Of a stretch of DNA of 64,000 bases, positions 34,585 through 45,937 are shown piece by piece (the stretch's first letter is position 1; each line of letters opens with the position of its first letter). The translations under genes and the position numbers were made by a program. The stretch is from the NCBI GenBank assembly GCA_963575745.1, contig CAUYUJ010018482.1, positions 124,514-188,513 on the forward strand, given 5' to 3'. Source of the DNA: Prorocentrum cordatum (taxonomy: Eukaryota > Sar > Dinophyceae > Prorocentrales > Prorocentraceae). The notes beneath the pieces were generated by a model, which had not been told where the DNA came from, ran no database searches, and saw only the letters and a program-made list of their open reading frames with translations.

Positions 34585-35085
34585 CCATGACCATCATCAC
34601 CATCATCATCATCATCATCCTCATCATCATCAGCAGCAGCACCACCACCACCATCACCAGCACAAATACCATCATCATCATCATCATCATCACCACCACC
34701 ACCATCATCATCATCAACAGCATCATCAGCAGCACCATCATCAGCATCGTCATCATCATCAGCAGCAGCATCATCGGCATCATCATCGCGGGCATCATTA
34801 GCATCATAATCGGCATCATCATCGGCATCATCAGCACCAGCATCAGCATCATCAGCATCATCAGCATCAGCATCATCATCATAATCGTCGTCATCATCCT
34901 CATCATCATCATCACTATCACCGTCATCACCATCAGCATCAGCAGCAGTATCAAGTACCATCACCATCATCATCACCATCATCCTCATCATCATCATCAG
35001 TATTACGAGCCTCATCATCTTCACCACCTTCATCAGCATCATTATCATCATCATCAGCATCATCATCATATCCACCGCCACCACC
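34245..35085. repeat. TCC then ATC microsatellite
   Basis: TCC at 34245-34310, a unique 120-bp segment (34312-34430), then about 640 bases of ATC/AGC repeat. The unique segment and the array recur at 38660-39320 in the same order. A 301-residue Asp-rich frame is not coding. Confidence 0.9.
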
Positions 35086-35150
35086 ATCTTATAAAGTTCT
35101 GCCCTCGAAGATCTTGTCCTCACTCCCAAACCGTGCTTCGCCAATGTGAT

Positions 35151-35346
35151 GAACAGAATGTTTCCTCAATTTCGCAATGAATTGGCCCTGCAGGACGTTT
35201 GCGAAATCTGAAGGTGGCCTCGCTCGCTGAATGCTCTGGGACAAAGGCTACGTATGCGACATGTATCACAGCTCAAGAGAACCACTGGAATTACCATCAT
35301 GCACATTGTCATGGTCCCGGTGACACCCTGAAAGGTTCCTGCGCCC
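35151..35346. repeat. Left ~195-bp direct repeat (X) flanking an RT-bearing element
   Basis: From GAACAGAATG through CAATGAATTGGCCCTGCAGG and CATGCACATTGTCATGGTCC to GCGCCC. The right copy is at 38471-38665, in the same orientation and clearly alike. It could be a pseudo-LTR. Confidence 0.8.
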
Positions 35347-35520
35347 AAAAGCTACGAAACCGCCACCTACCCCAACCGACCAACCGTTAAGTCACCGACC
35401 GAACAACATCCAAAGCCGCGTTGGCCTCGAATATGTTCGCGTCCACAAGACGGTGCAGGAGATGCCTCGAGCTGACTTCAAACACAAACCGCGCTCTAAC
35501 CCCCACGTCCCCGCAAATAT

Positions 35521-36444
35521 TCACCACCGCTTGAAACCTGGCGAACTCCCATTCGCCATTGTAAGGGAGGACTCAGAAAGACTGCGCTTGGTAGCTCGGG
35601 GCCCGCACCTATCTGGGATTGCCGAGGACCGGCAGACGACTGGTGGTTGAAACGCACTGCTGCGATCAAGACTGCACCACCTTCCGTGCAAGTATAGAAC
35701 TGCTGCGCAATTCTGCAAACCTTCTGACCATGCCTCCCGGCCAGGCTGCGTGAACATGCGCGGGTGAGCGCTAAAACAAAGGAGAGGGGCGTAGAGGGAA
35801 GCGGGTATCACATGCACGCGGAAATCGAGAAATCCAGCGCGGTGCCACCTCACACCTCTATACAACACCACGTCCAGCATGACGGCCGAGATATTCGAGG
35901 TAGACTCTGCTTTCAGCTTGAAAAAATTGTTTTCATCCTCAGTACCTCCATCGATCGGTTCACTATTGTTTGATTTGCACCGCTGATGACAAGAGAACGT
36001 CATCTTCGAAGCGCCCCAAGAAACGAAAACTAAATATCCTCCTAAGCCACTCATTGTTCATCACCCCCTCCCCTACCACGAAGTGGAATGCAGTATCACT
36101 CACTCCTCCGCTACACCCATGCCTGTTCCTATTCTGACCGCCCAGGAAAAGTTCAGCACGCCCTCTACTTGCACAATATGGTTGCGCGGAATTGCCCAGA
36201 GCATGATCTTGAAGACACTTATTTTATTGCCCACTGGCACACCACTGCTGGCGCACTCGACAAGGTCGTTATGCTGACCACTCACGAAGAAGTCTTGCAA
36301 GCCAACATTGACCAAGGGGCCATCGGCACCGCACTTCGTCAATCTTATGCGTTGTAGAAGGTCTCTGCCGTCCATTAGAGTATGGGGCTGCGTTTTGACG
36401 AACCGCTTCAACGTATCAGACACCTGTTTCATCCCACCTTTCAT
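35521..36444 (-). pseudogene. Reverse-transcriptase-like fragment, catalytic positions lost
   Basis: 36100-36444 reads TLKRFVKTQPHTLMDGRDLL and NVGLQDFFVSGQHNDL, which resembles motif A (normally Asp-x-x-x-Phe-F-x-S-G) with the first Asp replaced. IGTGMG then resembles motif B. 35521-36054 reads GGYLVFVSW where the F-x-D-D box is expected, then VMLDVVLYRGVRW and CFSAHPRMFTQPGREAW, a conserved Ser-His-Pro element of this RT type. Both catalytic boxes are destroyed. The likeness to a dinoflagellate Penelope-like RT is from memory of motif order and is tentative. Confidence 0.4.
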
Positions 36445-37126
36445 TGGCTTGCAGCAAGATGCATGCAGAGATATGAGTTTTACTTCGCCTGCGTCTTTGT
36501 GTCTTGGTGGTGGCTTTCATATTGAGGGCCATGGCATTTGGGCCACATCTCGTCCACGAGAGCGTGGCGTCAATGAAACGATTGTCCTGTAAGGCGCCTG
36601 TTGCCTCATGGACTGCAAACTGATAGTCGCCGAAGTATTCGTCCACCATGTTGTGTTCCAACTGCCCGTACTTATCGCTCTGAATCAATCGCACTTTCTC
36701 TAAAACAATGGCCCATGTGTTGATTAAGCAAAATCCCCCATCCTTGCCTGTAGGCAGAACGCCCAAGTCCCCTCGACGGAGAATCGAGAATGCTAGACGG
36801 TGCACCTCGCAGAAGTTAGCAATGGAAGCTCGTTTATTTGAGTATTTGCCTCTGGCATACCTGCACTATTGCCAAATGCCGTCAACAACTTCGGAAACAC
36901 AAAAATGCTCTGTGAATCGGATATTGGGAAACTGCATGCAGGCGCGGAGTAGCGCGGAACCGTCTGTAGAGGTCATCGTCCACATCTTCGCCCTGGGCCG
37001 AAGATGGGTAGACACCAAAGTTGAATATCCAATGTTGCTTGTTTGCCCATTGTCGCAGGCACGTGGACATGTGCGTAAGGTCAGGCGACTCAGTCCCCCT
37101 TGAAGATGTGTGCTTTGTGATAACAT
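36416..37126 (-). pseudogene. Middle region of the 35-38 kb element
   Basis: One frame runs from 37126 to 36416 with a single stop (TAG at 36866-36868, context CAA TAG TGC). Before it is GYSTLVSTHLRPRAKMWTM and a segment ending VVDGIWQ. After it come VHRLAFSILRRGDLGVLPT and CLINTWAIVLEKVRLIQSD, then a basic stretch KATTKTQRRRRSK. The continuity across the stop and the protein-like composition support former coding. The function is not recognised; its position, directly before an RT-like block, suits an N-terminal RT extension. Confidence 0.4.
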
Positions 37127-38437
37127 AACAAGAAATCAACCAGCCAGGATATTTCTCCTGTTTCTGGGATGAAGCAGGCTTTGCGATCGATGTCGTACAC
37201 ATACACCTGTGGCGTAGCGCTTCCAATCGAAAGAAGACGTTTGAAGCCTGCCATTGGTAGCACATCAACGACTCTCCAAAACATCTGCGCGGCTCGCTCT
37301 TTCACTGCCACTTTCGCCCTGCATTGCTTCCTTCTCCTTTCCCAGCTTTTGATCATATATTCCCGCCTTTGAAACCTTTGTCCTTCTCCTTGCCTTTGGT
37401 TTTCCCATTCTTGGCTTCGTTCGGTTTTCCAGCGCTGGATTTCGATGTCTCTTTCGCTTTGCCTTTGTCCTGCCCCTTGTGAATGCCAGACCTGTTCGGG
37501 AAATATGTGCCTTTTCCTTTGCTGTCCCTGCCTTTGTCTTGCCCTTTTCCGTTCATCCAATCTAGCCTTCTGCTCCAAAGCGCACACGTTCTGGAACTCC
37601 GACGTGTTCTCCACCCGCTGCTGGTGCTGGCTGGACATATGTTTCTTGACAAGATTTTCCATTGTGAAGTTCACGTACTGCTGGGGGGGAGAAGCCGACA
37701 GCTCTTTGACCATATTCTCTCGGGCCTCATCCCTCAGGCTGGACCCTTTTTGCTTTGCCATATTATCCTCCGCAGCATTGCCTGCAATATTCTTAGAGAT
37801 CACGGTCGCCCTCGCCGTGAGTCGTCTGTGTTTGCTTGAAACATTGCCCTGTCGTCGTCGTCAAGGTCGAGCCCCAATGCACCCCAAGCAAATGGTTGAG
37901 AACGATGGGCAACCAAGATCTTGTCCAGAAACGTGTTTTTCTTGGTGATGTTCCGGAACATCTCTTGCTGGCGCTTCAATATCAACAAATCCAATTTTTT
38001 GGCTCCGACAGCTGCTTCTTGTGCACGATTCATTTGGCTTCTCGCAGCGTTGTGCCGGTCTTTTGATGTGACGCAATCTTCGCGCTTAGCTCCGCAGCGG
38101 TTTTTGATGATACATTTCCGTGCTTCTACTGTGGTGTAGCTCCCCAGCTTCCCTTCCACCATGGCCCTTATGTCATTATGTCCTCTTAGGCTATACGCTC
38201 GCATTCCTGGTGGCGAGGGACGCTCTTCTTCATCTTCACTGCCCCGCGCACTGCGGCTCCTTCCTCGGGCTCCAGGATGTGGTGCAGCATCCCAGAGACT
38301 TGCAAGGCGAGGGGGAAGAATGCTAGGATGTAATGCCCGTCTGCCTCTGTCAGCCTGGTGCTGCGAAGCAGCTGCTGCAGAGCTGCCACTTCCTGGCCCC
38401 CCTCACTGGGACCACCACCAGGTGCAAAGTCGCCCAT
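37090..38437 (-). pseudogene. N-terminal ORF of the 35-38 kb element, basic Gly/Lys/Gln-rich
   Basis: An ATG at 38437 opens GDFAPGGGPSEGGQEVAALQ, then LLRSTRLTEADGHYILAFF. Another frame continues from 38204 (EARKCIIKNRCGAK, KLDLLILKRQQEMFRN), and a third from 37803 (YVNFTMENLVKKHMSSQHQQ). A Lys/Gly/Asp-rich stretch (GKGQDKGRDSKGKG) occupies 37353-37560. A last frame reads VKERAAQMFWRVVDVLPMAG and VYVYDIDRKACF. The pieces make sense in order but require at least four frame changes. The basic Gly/Lys tract resembles nucleic-acid-binding parts of dinoflagellate retroelement proteins. I do not recognise a named family. Confidence 0.4.
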
Positions 38438-38470
38438 TCTTTAGAAAATATGCAGTGTACCAAGGACAAT

Positions 38471-38665
38471 GAACATAATGCTTTCTCAACTTCGCAATGA
38501 ATTGGCCCTGCAGGACTTTGCGAAACGTGCAAGTAGCCTCGCTCGCTGAGCGCTCTGGGCCAAAGGCTACGCACGCGACATATATCACAGCTCAGGGGAA
38601 CCACTGGAAATACCATCATGCACATTGTCATGGTCCCAGCGACACCCTGAAGGCTTCTTGCGCCC
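38471..38665. repeat. Right ~195-bp direct repeat (X)
   Basis: The partner of 35151-35346. Here X is followed directly by the unique 120-bp segment and ATC array, whereas on the left those lie before X. Confidence 0.8.
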
Positions 38666-38759
38666 ACCTCTCCCCACCTCATCCTCTTCCAGAAGTTTCA
38701 GGAGGCCTCCACAGTTCTCCGCGGACCCCGCAGGCCTCTGGAGGCGTCCTCAGGATGGC

Positions 38760-39320
<561 letters not shown>

Positions 39321-40019
39321 AATCCTCGTAAGTCTTGCCCTCGAAGATATTGTCCTTCCTCCCGAGTCTTGCTTCGCAGGCGTCGCCCAGCGGCCGCGGC
39401 CGCGGCCCGCGGGGAGAAGACAAACGCCCGCGGAGCGGGGCCGCGGCGCCTGAGGGGAGCCTTGCGGACCTCCCGCAGCGTCTGGCGGGGGATCGCCTCA
39501 ACGCGGGGGCGGGGGAGGGGGGAGGGGCAACGTTGAGGGGGGAACAAGCACGGAGGGGGAAACATCGAGCTGTAGTCGGCGACACACCACCGATAGATCT
39601 GCGATAAGACCCCGATAGCGAATCCGCACGTTCCTGGACGGGAAGGGCTATGGGGCCCCTATCAGGGATGAGTGCGCGATAAGGGGGCGATGCACCCCCG
39701 CTGAGCCTATCCCCCCCTACGTTACCCCTGAAGGAGGGAGGCGACCTCATCCTCTCTTACGTTGGACAAACGTTGGCTTGCTGAAGCCGTCGCTTCCTGG
39801 CGGCAACGATCCGAGAGAAAACTGCTCGGAGCGCAACGCCCAATAAAAGAAAGCTCAGGCCCTGGTACTGCAGCAACGCGCGTCGGCGAGCACCAAGAGA
39901 TGCAAGACAGATGGGACCAGCAGAGTTTCACGAGTATGCTGCGGCGCCTGGGTGTGGCAAAAGTGGCACCCCTCTTCCATCCTGTGCTGCTTAGATCCGG
40001 GTCTTGATATCCAGGCAGC

Positions 40020-40350
40020 GTCCAGAAAAGTAGAAAAGTGCGACAAGTGCGAAAAGTAGCGAAGTGCGAAAAGCGCGAAAAGTGCAAAAAGTGCAAAAGT
40101 GGAAAAGCGCGAAAAGTGCGAAAAGTGAGACAAGTGCGAAAAAGAGAAAAATAGAAAAGCGCGAAAAGCGCGAAAAGTGCGAAAAGTAGAAGAGCGCGAA
40201 AAATGCGAAAAGTTGCGCGAAGCGTTCGAAGAGCGTGAATTGCGAAAAGCGAGTAAAGTGCGAACATTGAGAACAGCGAGGCGCACGAGAGGCCGAAGAG
40301 CGCGAAGTGTTCGAAGGGCGCGCGAAAAGTGCAAAAAGCACGAAGCGCAA
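40020..40350. repeat. GCGAAAAGT minisatellite
   Basis: About 35 units of 8-10 bp (GCGAAAAGT, GCAAAAAGT), increasingly degenerate toward the 3' end. Phe/Ala/Leu-rich minus-strand frames are repeat translations. Confidence 0.92.
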
Positions 40351-40529
40351 AAAAAAACACGAAGAGTTAAGACAAGAGGCTCCTTCGGGGAAGAAAAAAG
40401 AGAAAAGCTAAAGAAACGTGAAACTAGGAAAACACAATATCATACACAATCACAAAACTGACACGCGGAAGCCGAATTACGGCAAGCTGAGAAACAGTGC
40501 GGTCGGAAACGCTGTCGCTATTTGGCTGC

Positions 40530-40812
40530 AGACGATAGCAGACGATAGCGGACGACAGCAGCCGAAAGGAGACGACAGCAGACGATAGCAGACGATTGCA
40601 CACGAGCAGCCCCTGGCAGGTCCCGCCGTCTGCGATCGTCAGCAGCAGACGATGGCAGACGACAGCAGACGGCGGCGGGCCCTTGGCACACCCCGAGCCA
40701 GTCCCCATCGTCCGCGGTCGTCTGCTGCAGGCGATGGCAGACGAGGGCCGACAACAGGGCCAGCTACGGGCCGCCAGGAACCGCCGCAGACGATAGCAGA
40801 CGATAGCTAACG
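40530..40812. repeat. GCAGACGATA minisatellite
   Basis: Repeated GCAGACGATA and GCAGACGACA units with unique interruptions near 40600-40640 and 40680-40720. Confidence 0.88.
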
Positions 40813-40889
40813 TTAGGATTAACTAGAAACCACCAATTATCCCAGTGCGACCCTACCTAGGAGTTGGAGGATCTAGGAAAGCAACATCT

Positions 40890-40975
40890 ATATGAAGCTA
40901 AGTTAAGCTAAGATGAAGCTAAGCTAAGATGAAATAAGCTAAGCTAAGATGAGATAAGCAACGCGAAGCTAAGGG
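40890..40975. repeat. AAGCTAAGATGA minisatellite
   Basis: Seven or so units of GCTAAG with ATGAA spacers. 40975-41900 is unique DNA with a few diverged AAGA-GGCC motifs near 41385-41450 and no supported gene. Confidence 0.85.
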
Positions 40976-42147
40976 AACGTCACTGGGGGAACCGCGGGGC
41001 GGATGCCGGGGGAACCGCCCGGGGCGTGCCCCACTGCCCGGCCCCTTTAAGCCTCCGAGTAAGAACCCTTCTAGGCAGAGCCTAGGTAGGGAAAAACCAC
41101 AGCCACCAAAAAACAGTAAAATTCTGCAAGGAAATGATCCACGAGTGCCAACTCCACTATCATTTACTACCAATCACAATGATTATTCAAGCCTGGGGGA
41201 ATGCCGAGTGCTGTCTGGACGGGCTGCAGCTTGCGAAAGGCCCTCTCCCCGCCACTCGCGTCTGGCGGCATGCACCGACCCCTCTTCCCGAGGCTCCCTG
41301 GGTGCTTCGACGCCTCCGTGGCGCTCTCCCGGGCGCCCTTCCAGACCGGTCCAGGCAGGCCACCAGGCCAGCCAAGATGGCCAATATGCCTTCAAGACGG
41401 CCAGAGATGGCTCCAGGACGGCCCAAAAGTGCCCCAGGATTGCTCAAGATGCTTTGAAGAGGGCCCAGGAGGGCTCGAATGGAACGTCCAGCAGGGCCCG
41501 ACGAAGAGGCCAAACATCGATTGTGTTTGGGCTTTGATGGCTTATCATTGGCTTTCCAATAGGAATCGGGGCCGATGGGGCCCCACGCGCATTCCTTCCA
41601 AAATGTTGGTGCTTTACCTCTTGGATTCTTCTTTGTCTCCGAGCCGGGATCACAAGACGAACAAAAAATCGGAAGTTGGGGGGTGAGATCGAAGTGGAAC
41701 GGAGAGCCCCCCACCGGGAAATCGGTGGTGACTGCTCCGGCGATCGGGCATCAGTGGGGCGCGCTAGATGCAAATTGGGCCGCGATGCACGCGAGGAGAG
41801 GAGGAGACCCCCGCGCAGGCGGTAGAGGAAGCCAGGCCTGGTCAGGCAAGCCCCGGCAGCGGTGGGGCGGACGCCAGAGGGGAGAGCCAGCCGCGGCGCC
41901 GAAAAACAAAAGCACACACACACACACACACACATCGGACAGGAAGCTCCAAACAGAAAATCTATGTAAGTGAAGCCCCGACGGCGAAACATAGGCGCGC
42001 GCGCGCGCTCAAGGAGAGAGAAGTCGCACGAGCTCGCGCAGACGTTAGGAGCTCCGCGCGGAAACTCTCGCCTCGGCGGCTGGGCCCCCCGCCGCAGCGC
42101 GCGGAGCGCGCGCCGTGGGCGGCGCCCGCTGCAAGGATGGCTCTCTC

Positions 42148-42289
42148 CAGGGCTGGACCTCAACGTTGTGTTTCGTTTTGGTTTCGTTTTGTTGTTCGTT
42201 TTGCTCTACCTGTTTTCCTGTACCTCCCTGCCAAAACGAAAACTAAACACAGCCCATGTCCAGCAAAACAGCGTCTAGGTCCAGCCCTG
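42148..42289. mobile_element. 142-bp MITE with CAGGG terminal inverted repeats
   Basis: The ends are CAGGGCTGGACCT and its exact complement AGGTCCAGCCCTG (13 bp perfect). Further imperfect pairing continues inside (GTGTTTCGTTTTGG against CCAAAACGAAAACTAAACAC). CAGGG...CCCTG termini are typical of hAT-type MITEs. The target duplication cannot be read because the right side is a CT microsatellite (42290-42328) and the left flank is also CT-rich. Confidence 0.8.
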
Positions 42290-42328
<39 letters not shown>

Positions 42329-42329
<1 letters not shown>

Positions 42330-43340
42330 GCCACGCGGCATTGTCCGTTTTCGTTCAGTTTTCGTTGTCTTCCTTCTGCCTTTGCTGCAAGGCAGAATCG
42401 GAACGGAAACGGTCCACGGCATCGCCAAGACACCGTTGAGCTCGGGCCCTGCCTCCTGGGTCGAGAGGCAACACTCACAGCCCCTGCTGTGCTAGGACTG
42501 CTGCCCTTTGCTCGACAACCTGCCCACCATTCCCGGGAGGAGTCCTGGAGCACTTGACAGGGCCCAGATATGACTTGCAGGACTCTCCCAGCCTTTGAAT
42601 GACCCCACTCCTCCTCCACAGCTGTTCGTAGCAGGCATCTCGATGCTAGATTGTCCACCCAGGTCCCAGACAGAGTAACCCTCATCCCTGTCAATTGATT
42701 ACCACCGTACGGTGAACGGCTGCGCTCCCTTTAGCGATCCATGTAGTTATGCAGTCGCATAGGTCTCACCTCGCCATCGTCCTCCTCCTCCTCATCCTCC
42801 TCCTCGAAATCACCTCGCCCTCCTCGTCGTACTCACAACGGCTAGGCTATCGCCCAGCAGCAAGGGACAGTCGATCTGATCCGATCCTCGTCTTACTCTT
42901 CCAAACCTCCTCGCTCTCATCCTTGTCCACGCACTCCTCGTCCACCCAATCTCCTCGTTTTCCTCGCCCTCCTCCCCGTCCCCCTCGCAGCATATGAAAA
43001 AGCTAGCAAAACCGCACGAACAACTAAAAACACGAAGCCACAAAACGCACACACACACACACACACACGCACACACCAACAAAACAAACAAAGCAAACAA
43101 ACAAAAACAAAAAACGACCGCAAAGACGGGGGGGGGCTTTGAAACAAACTCGTCCTGCCTCATCGTAGTAGTCGCGTCGACGGCCGGCGGCGGAATGCGG
43201 CGACCACGGCGGCGGCGGCGGCGGCGCGCCCACAGCTTCGAGGCGGTGGTCGCGCGAACGGTGGCGGCGCAGGGCTCTAGCACCAGCAGCGCCAGCTCAC
43301 CGAACGACTGTCCCTCGGGCCGCGCCACAGGGGGGGGGGG
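42329..43340. other. Region without a supported gene
   Basis: It contains short TCC tracts (42780-42805), a (CA)n tract at 43048-43070 and GGC repeats at 43200-43230. No coding block shows a domain. Confidence 0.6.
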
Positions 43341-43451
43341 TCTCCACCCTCCCTCCTCCTCCCTCCCTCCCTCCCTACCTCCTCCCTCCTCCCTCCTCCG
43401 TCCTCGTCCTCCCTATCCATTATCCTCCTCCTCCTCCAGCTTTTCCTCCCC

Positions 43452-43551
43452 NNNNNNNNNNNNNNNNNNNNNNNNNNNNNNNNNNNNNNNNNNNNNNNNN
43501 NNNNNNNNNNNNNNNNNNNNNNNNNNNNNNNNNNNNNNNNNNNNNNNNNNN
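43452..43551. other. Assembly gap, 100 N
   Basis: Exactly 100 unspecified bases inside a TCC microsatellite. A conventional scaffold-gap length, so the true distance is unknown. Confidence 0.99.
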
Positions 43552-43695
43552 CTCCTCCTCCTCCCCCCTCCTGACCCAAGAGGTCCCCAAGAGCCCCCCA
43601 AGAGGCTGCAGGGGCCCCCAAAGACGCCGCCAAGGAACCCCAAGAGACTCCCAAGAGGTCCCCGAGGGGCCCCCAAGAGGCCCTAAAGAGGGCTC
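43552..43695. repeat. TCC tract and CCCAAGAGGC minisatellite
   Basis: A short TCC remnant, then about ten diverged units of the motif also found at 10330 and 17330. 43695-44478 is AT-richer and unassigned. A short segment (GAACGAGGCCTACTATTGAAACT) recurs in altered form at 44008. Confidence 0.8.
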
Positions 43696-44477
43696 CAGGG
43701 CCGGCGGAATGAGCGAAGCGATTAAATAAGGAGGAAGAAGCTGAAGAGGACGACGAGAAGGACTGCGTCTGGCGGCGCCCCTCTTGCATTGGAACGCGTA
43801 CGCGACGCACTCCGGCAGAGCGGGGAAGGCTTCCCCTCCGTGCCTGCCCTCGCCTCCAGCTTCCCGGAGCCTGCACGGGAATACCTTCGGAATGGTGTAG
43901 GAGCATGACCAGGTGAACGAGGCCTACTATTGAAACTAGGAGTATGGTAAATAGGTAATAGTTACTCAAAACTTTCCACTTTCCAATACTTTTGTGAATG
44001 ACATGATGAACGAAGCCCACTATAGAAACTATATAATGCCAGTGCAAACCACAACAAGACGATGGAAGGCCCATGTGAATCATAGCAGGAGTGACGTACC
44101 GATACTACGGTAAGGCCAGAATAATGCGATGGGAGTACGATCTGAATACAATGGGAATACGATACGACTGCGACAGGAAGCGCATACGAGCATTAAAGAA
44201 CAATGAGATGCGCACTGCAGATTACTACCCAGAGACTACTGGAAGACGACAAGAATGCGAAAATCCTGAAAGGTATGCTAATGAGCACGATGGGCAGGCA
44301 TTCTGTAGGAAAACCATGGGACTGTTACAAGGATGCGGCAAACTATAGGGAGACGAGATGCGGGTTGTGGCAGACTGCACGAAGCCTACAAGAACGCGCG
44401 GATGCGTTATCGGGGGGGCTGTCGCCCATCTATCGGCGACGTATCGCCGATTCCAGGTCGATGTTTCCCCCCTGATT

Positions 44478-44663
44478 GGCGGCGCGCACGAGGGGGTAGG
44501 GGGAGGGGGAAGGTTTCTTAGACGGAGGTTGCTTCTTAGAAGGAGGCTATTCTAAGAAGGTACCAGCCTCACATCTGTAGATACGGCCCGCGCCTTTCCA
44601 AGAAGGAGGGGTGCTTCTAAGAAGCCTTTCCCCCTCCCCCTTACCCCCCTTCTGCGCGTGGCC
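44478..44663. mobile_element. Palindromic element, copy A
   Basis: 186 bp from GGCGGCGCGCACGAGGGG to CTGCGCGTGGCC, with long imperfect inverted arms (TAGGGGGAGGGGGAAGG against CCTTTCCCCCTCCCCCTTA). A paralogue of 44821-44989 and 16839-16986. Confidence 0.8.
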
Positions 44664-44820
44664 GACCTGAGCTTATTCCCCCCAAGTGTCATTGCCCCTG
44701 ACCTGCTCCTCCTCGGGACGAGGGAGGGGCGAGGGAGGAAAGAGGGGGGCCCGGAGGTGAGACGGAGAGAGGTCAGGAACTTGGAGGTTGGCACAAAAAC
44801 CAGTAACGACGCCATCTTTT

Positions 44821-44989
44821 GGCGGCGCGCACAATGGGGTAGGGGGAGGGGGGAAGGCTTCTTAGAAGGGGGCTGCTTCTTAGAGGGCGACGGCCTTGCA
44901 TCTCTAGAGAGGGCCTGCGCCTTCTAAGAAGCAGAGATGCCTCTGAGACGCCTTCCCCCCTCCCCCCACCCCCCTTTCTGCGCGTGGCT
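44821..44989. mobile_element. Palindromic element, copy B
   Basis: 169 bp with the same ends as copy A (GGCGGCGCGCAC ... TGCGCGTGGCT) and about 45-bp imperfect inverted arms. Only 20 bases separate it from the target duplication of the giant retrotransposon. Confidence 0.8.
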
Positions 44990-45009
44990 GAATCTTCACC
45001 CAGAGAACC

Positions 45010-45014
45010 AGGAC
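45010..45014. repeat. Target-site duplication AGGAC, left
   Basis: Matches 63959-63963 exactly. Confidence 0.95.
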
Positions 45015-45211
45015 TGTGTATGGGGTTGAAGTACAAGGGCACAGAACCCCTGATCCGTTGGTAGAGGGAAGGAGGGATAGATGGATGTTTTTCCCTCCTG
45101 CACGATCAAAGGTCTGATCGATATGTCCCAATACCTGAGCCAAACGGCCAGGCGCAGGAGAGGTGAGGATAAGGAGTATTATATGAGGGTATTACACGGG
45201 TTCTATTCACA
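45015..45211 (-). repeat. 3' LTR of the giant element, 197 bp
   Basis: Begins TGTGTATGGGG and ends GGTTCTATTCACA on the plus strand. In the element's own orientation a TATA-like ATATAATA stands about 30 bases from its start. A 197-bp LTR is short for an element of this size but within the copia range. Confidence 0.95.
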
Positions 45212-45937
45212 CACACACCGTCCCGAATCCCGCCCGTGAGGGTAGGACTCGGGAACAGAGGAAAAGAATATGTCACCCTTTTACTCCTTCAATCCTCAAG
45301 TCTGCAGGCAGCTGAGCGCAAGATCAGTATAGCCTCAGCTGCAGGGTAAGGTAAGAAGGAACACCCAGGGTCCCAATTTCTTCGCCAAGCACGCTTTGGT
45401 GCCCCCTCGGTGCGCCCCCAAAAAACGCTTCGGCACTCGAGGGCGGAGAAGAATGAGACACGGGTGGGCGGAGAAAGAGGATCTGAGCAAGTTAAAGCAA
45501 CATCAGAATCTGCCTCGCTTAAGCGAGGCAGGTGTTGCCACCAGCTGTCTGTAGAGAGCTGGCCGTCAGATCATTATCAACGCAATGTAAGCAGAGTCTA
45601 AAGAGTAAACGGTAACAAAATGCATTATGAGATCGTGTTGGTGAACACGATCGTGTTACGAAACATATCTATATATCAAAGCAAATGTCTGGCCAGACGC
45701 AAAGTCGCGTTGATAAAGACGAAAAAGTTGCATATGTATAAATTCTCTATGTGGCGACCCCCGTTGGCGTTGCTCCTTAGGAGGCTGCATTGGTCATCGC
45801 AAAATATGCGTGTATGTGTGGCCACTTGTCTTAGATAGCGAAGTGGCCTAAAAGAATATAATAGCCACCGCTCAAGGCGAACTTGTATTATAATGAAGTT
45901 CAAGCCTTTCGAGCGGTGGGCCTGGCGGCCGACTCTA
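45212..45937 (-). other. 3' untranslated region of the giant element
   Basis: Between the last cargo ORF and the 3' LTR. It holds a perfect palindrome at 45510-45531 and no ORF with protein-like sequence. The stretch next to the LTR, read on the element strand, is G-rich but not a clean polypurine tract. Confidence 0.6.
45510..45531. other. Perfect 22-bp palindrome in the element 3' UTR
   Basis: TGCCTCGCTTAAGCGAGGCA with one more paired base on each side. It could be an RNA hairpin or a dimeric protein site. Confidence 0.7.

Larger units (their letters stand above)
35347..38470 (-). mobile_element. Decayed RT-bearing element between X repeats (Penelope-like?)
   Basis: About 3.1 kb of minus-strand degenerate coding sequence lies between two X repeats. 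The protein-like blocks change frame many times and contain in-frame stops. An RT-like block at the 3' part and pseudo-LTR-like flanks suggest a Penelope-type or related element. This classification is inference only. Confidence 0.5.

Noticed and set aside
43695-44478. Hydrophobic minus-strand frame with repeated VSIVGFVHHV-like segments
   Set aside because: The repetition comes from a short duplicated DNA segment. There is no start context and no further support.
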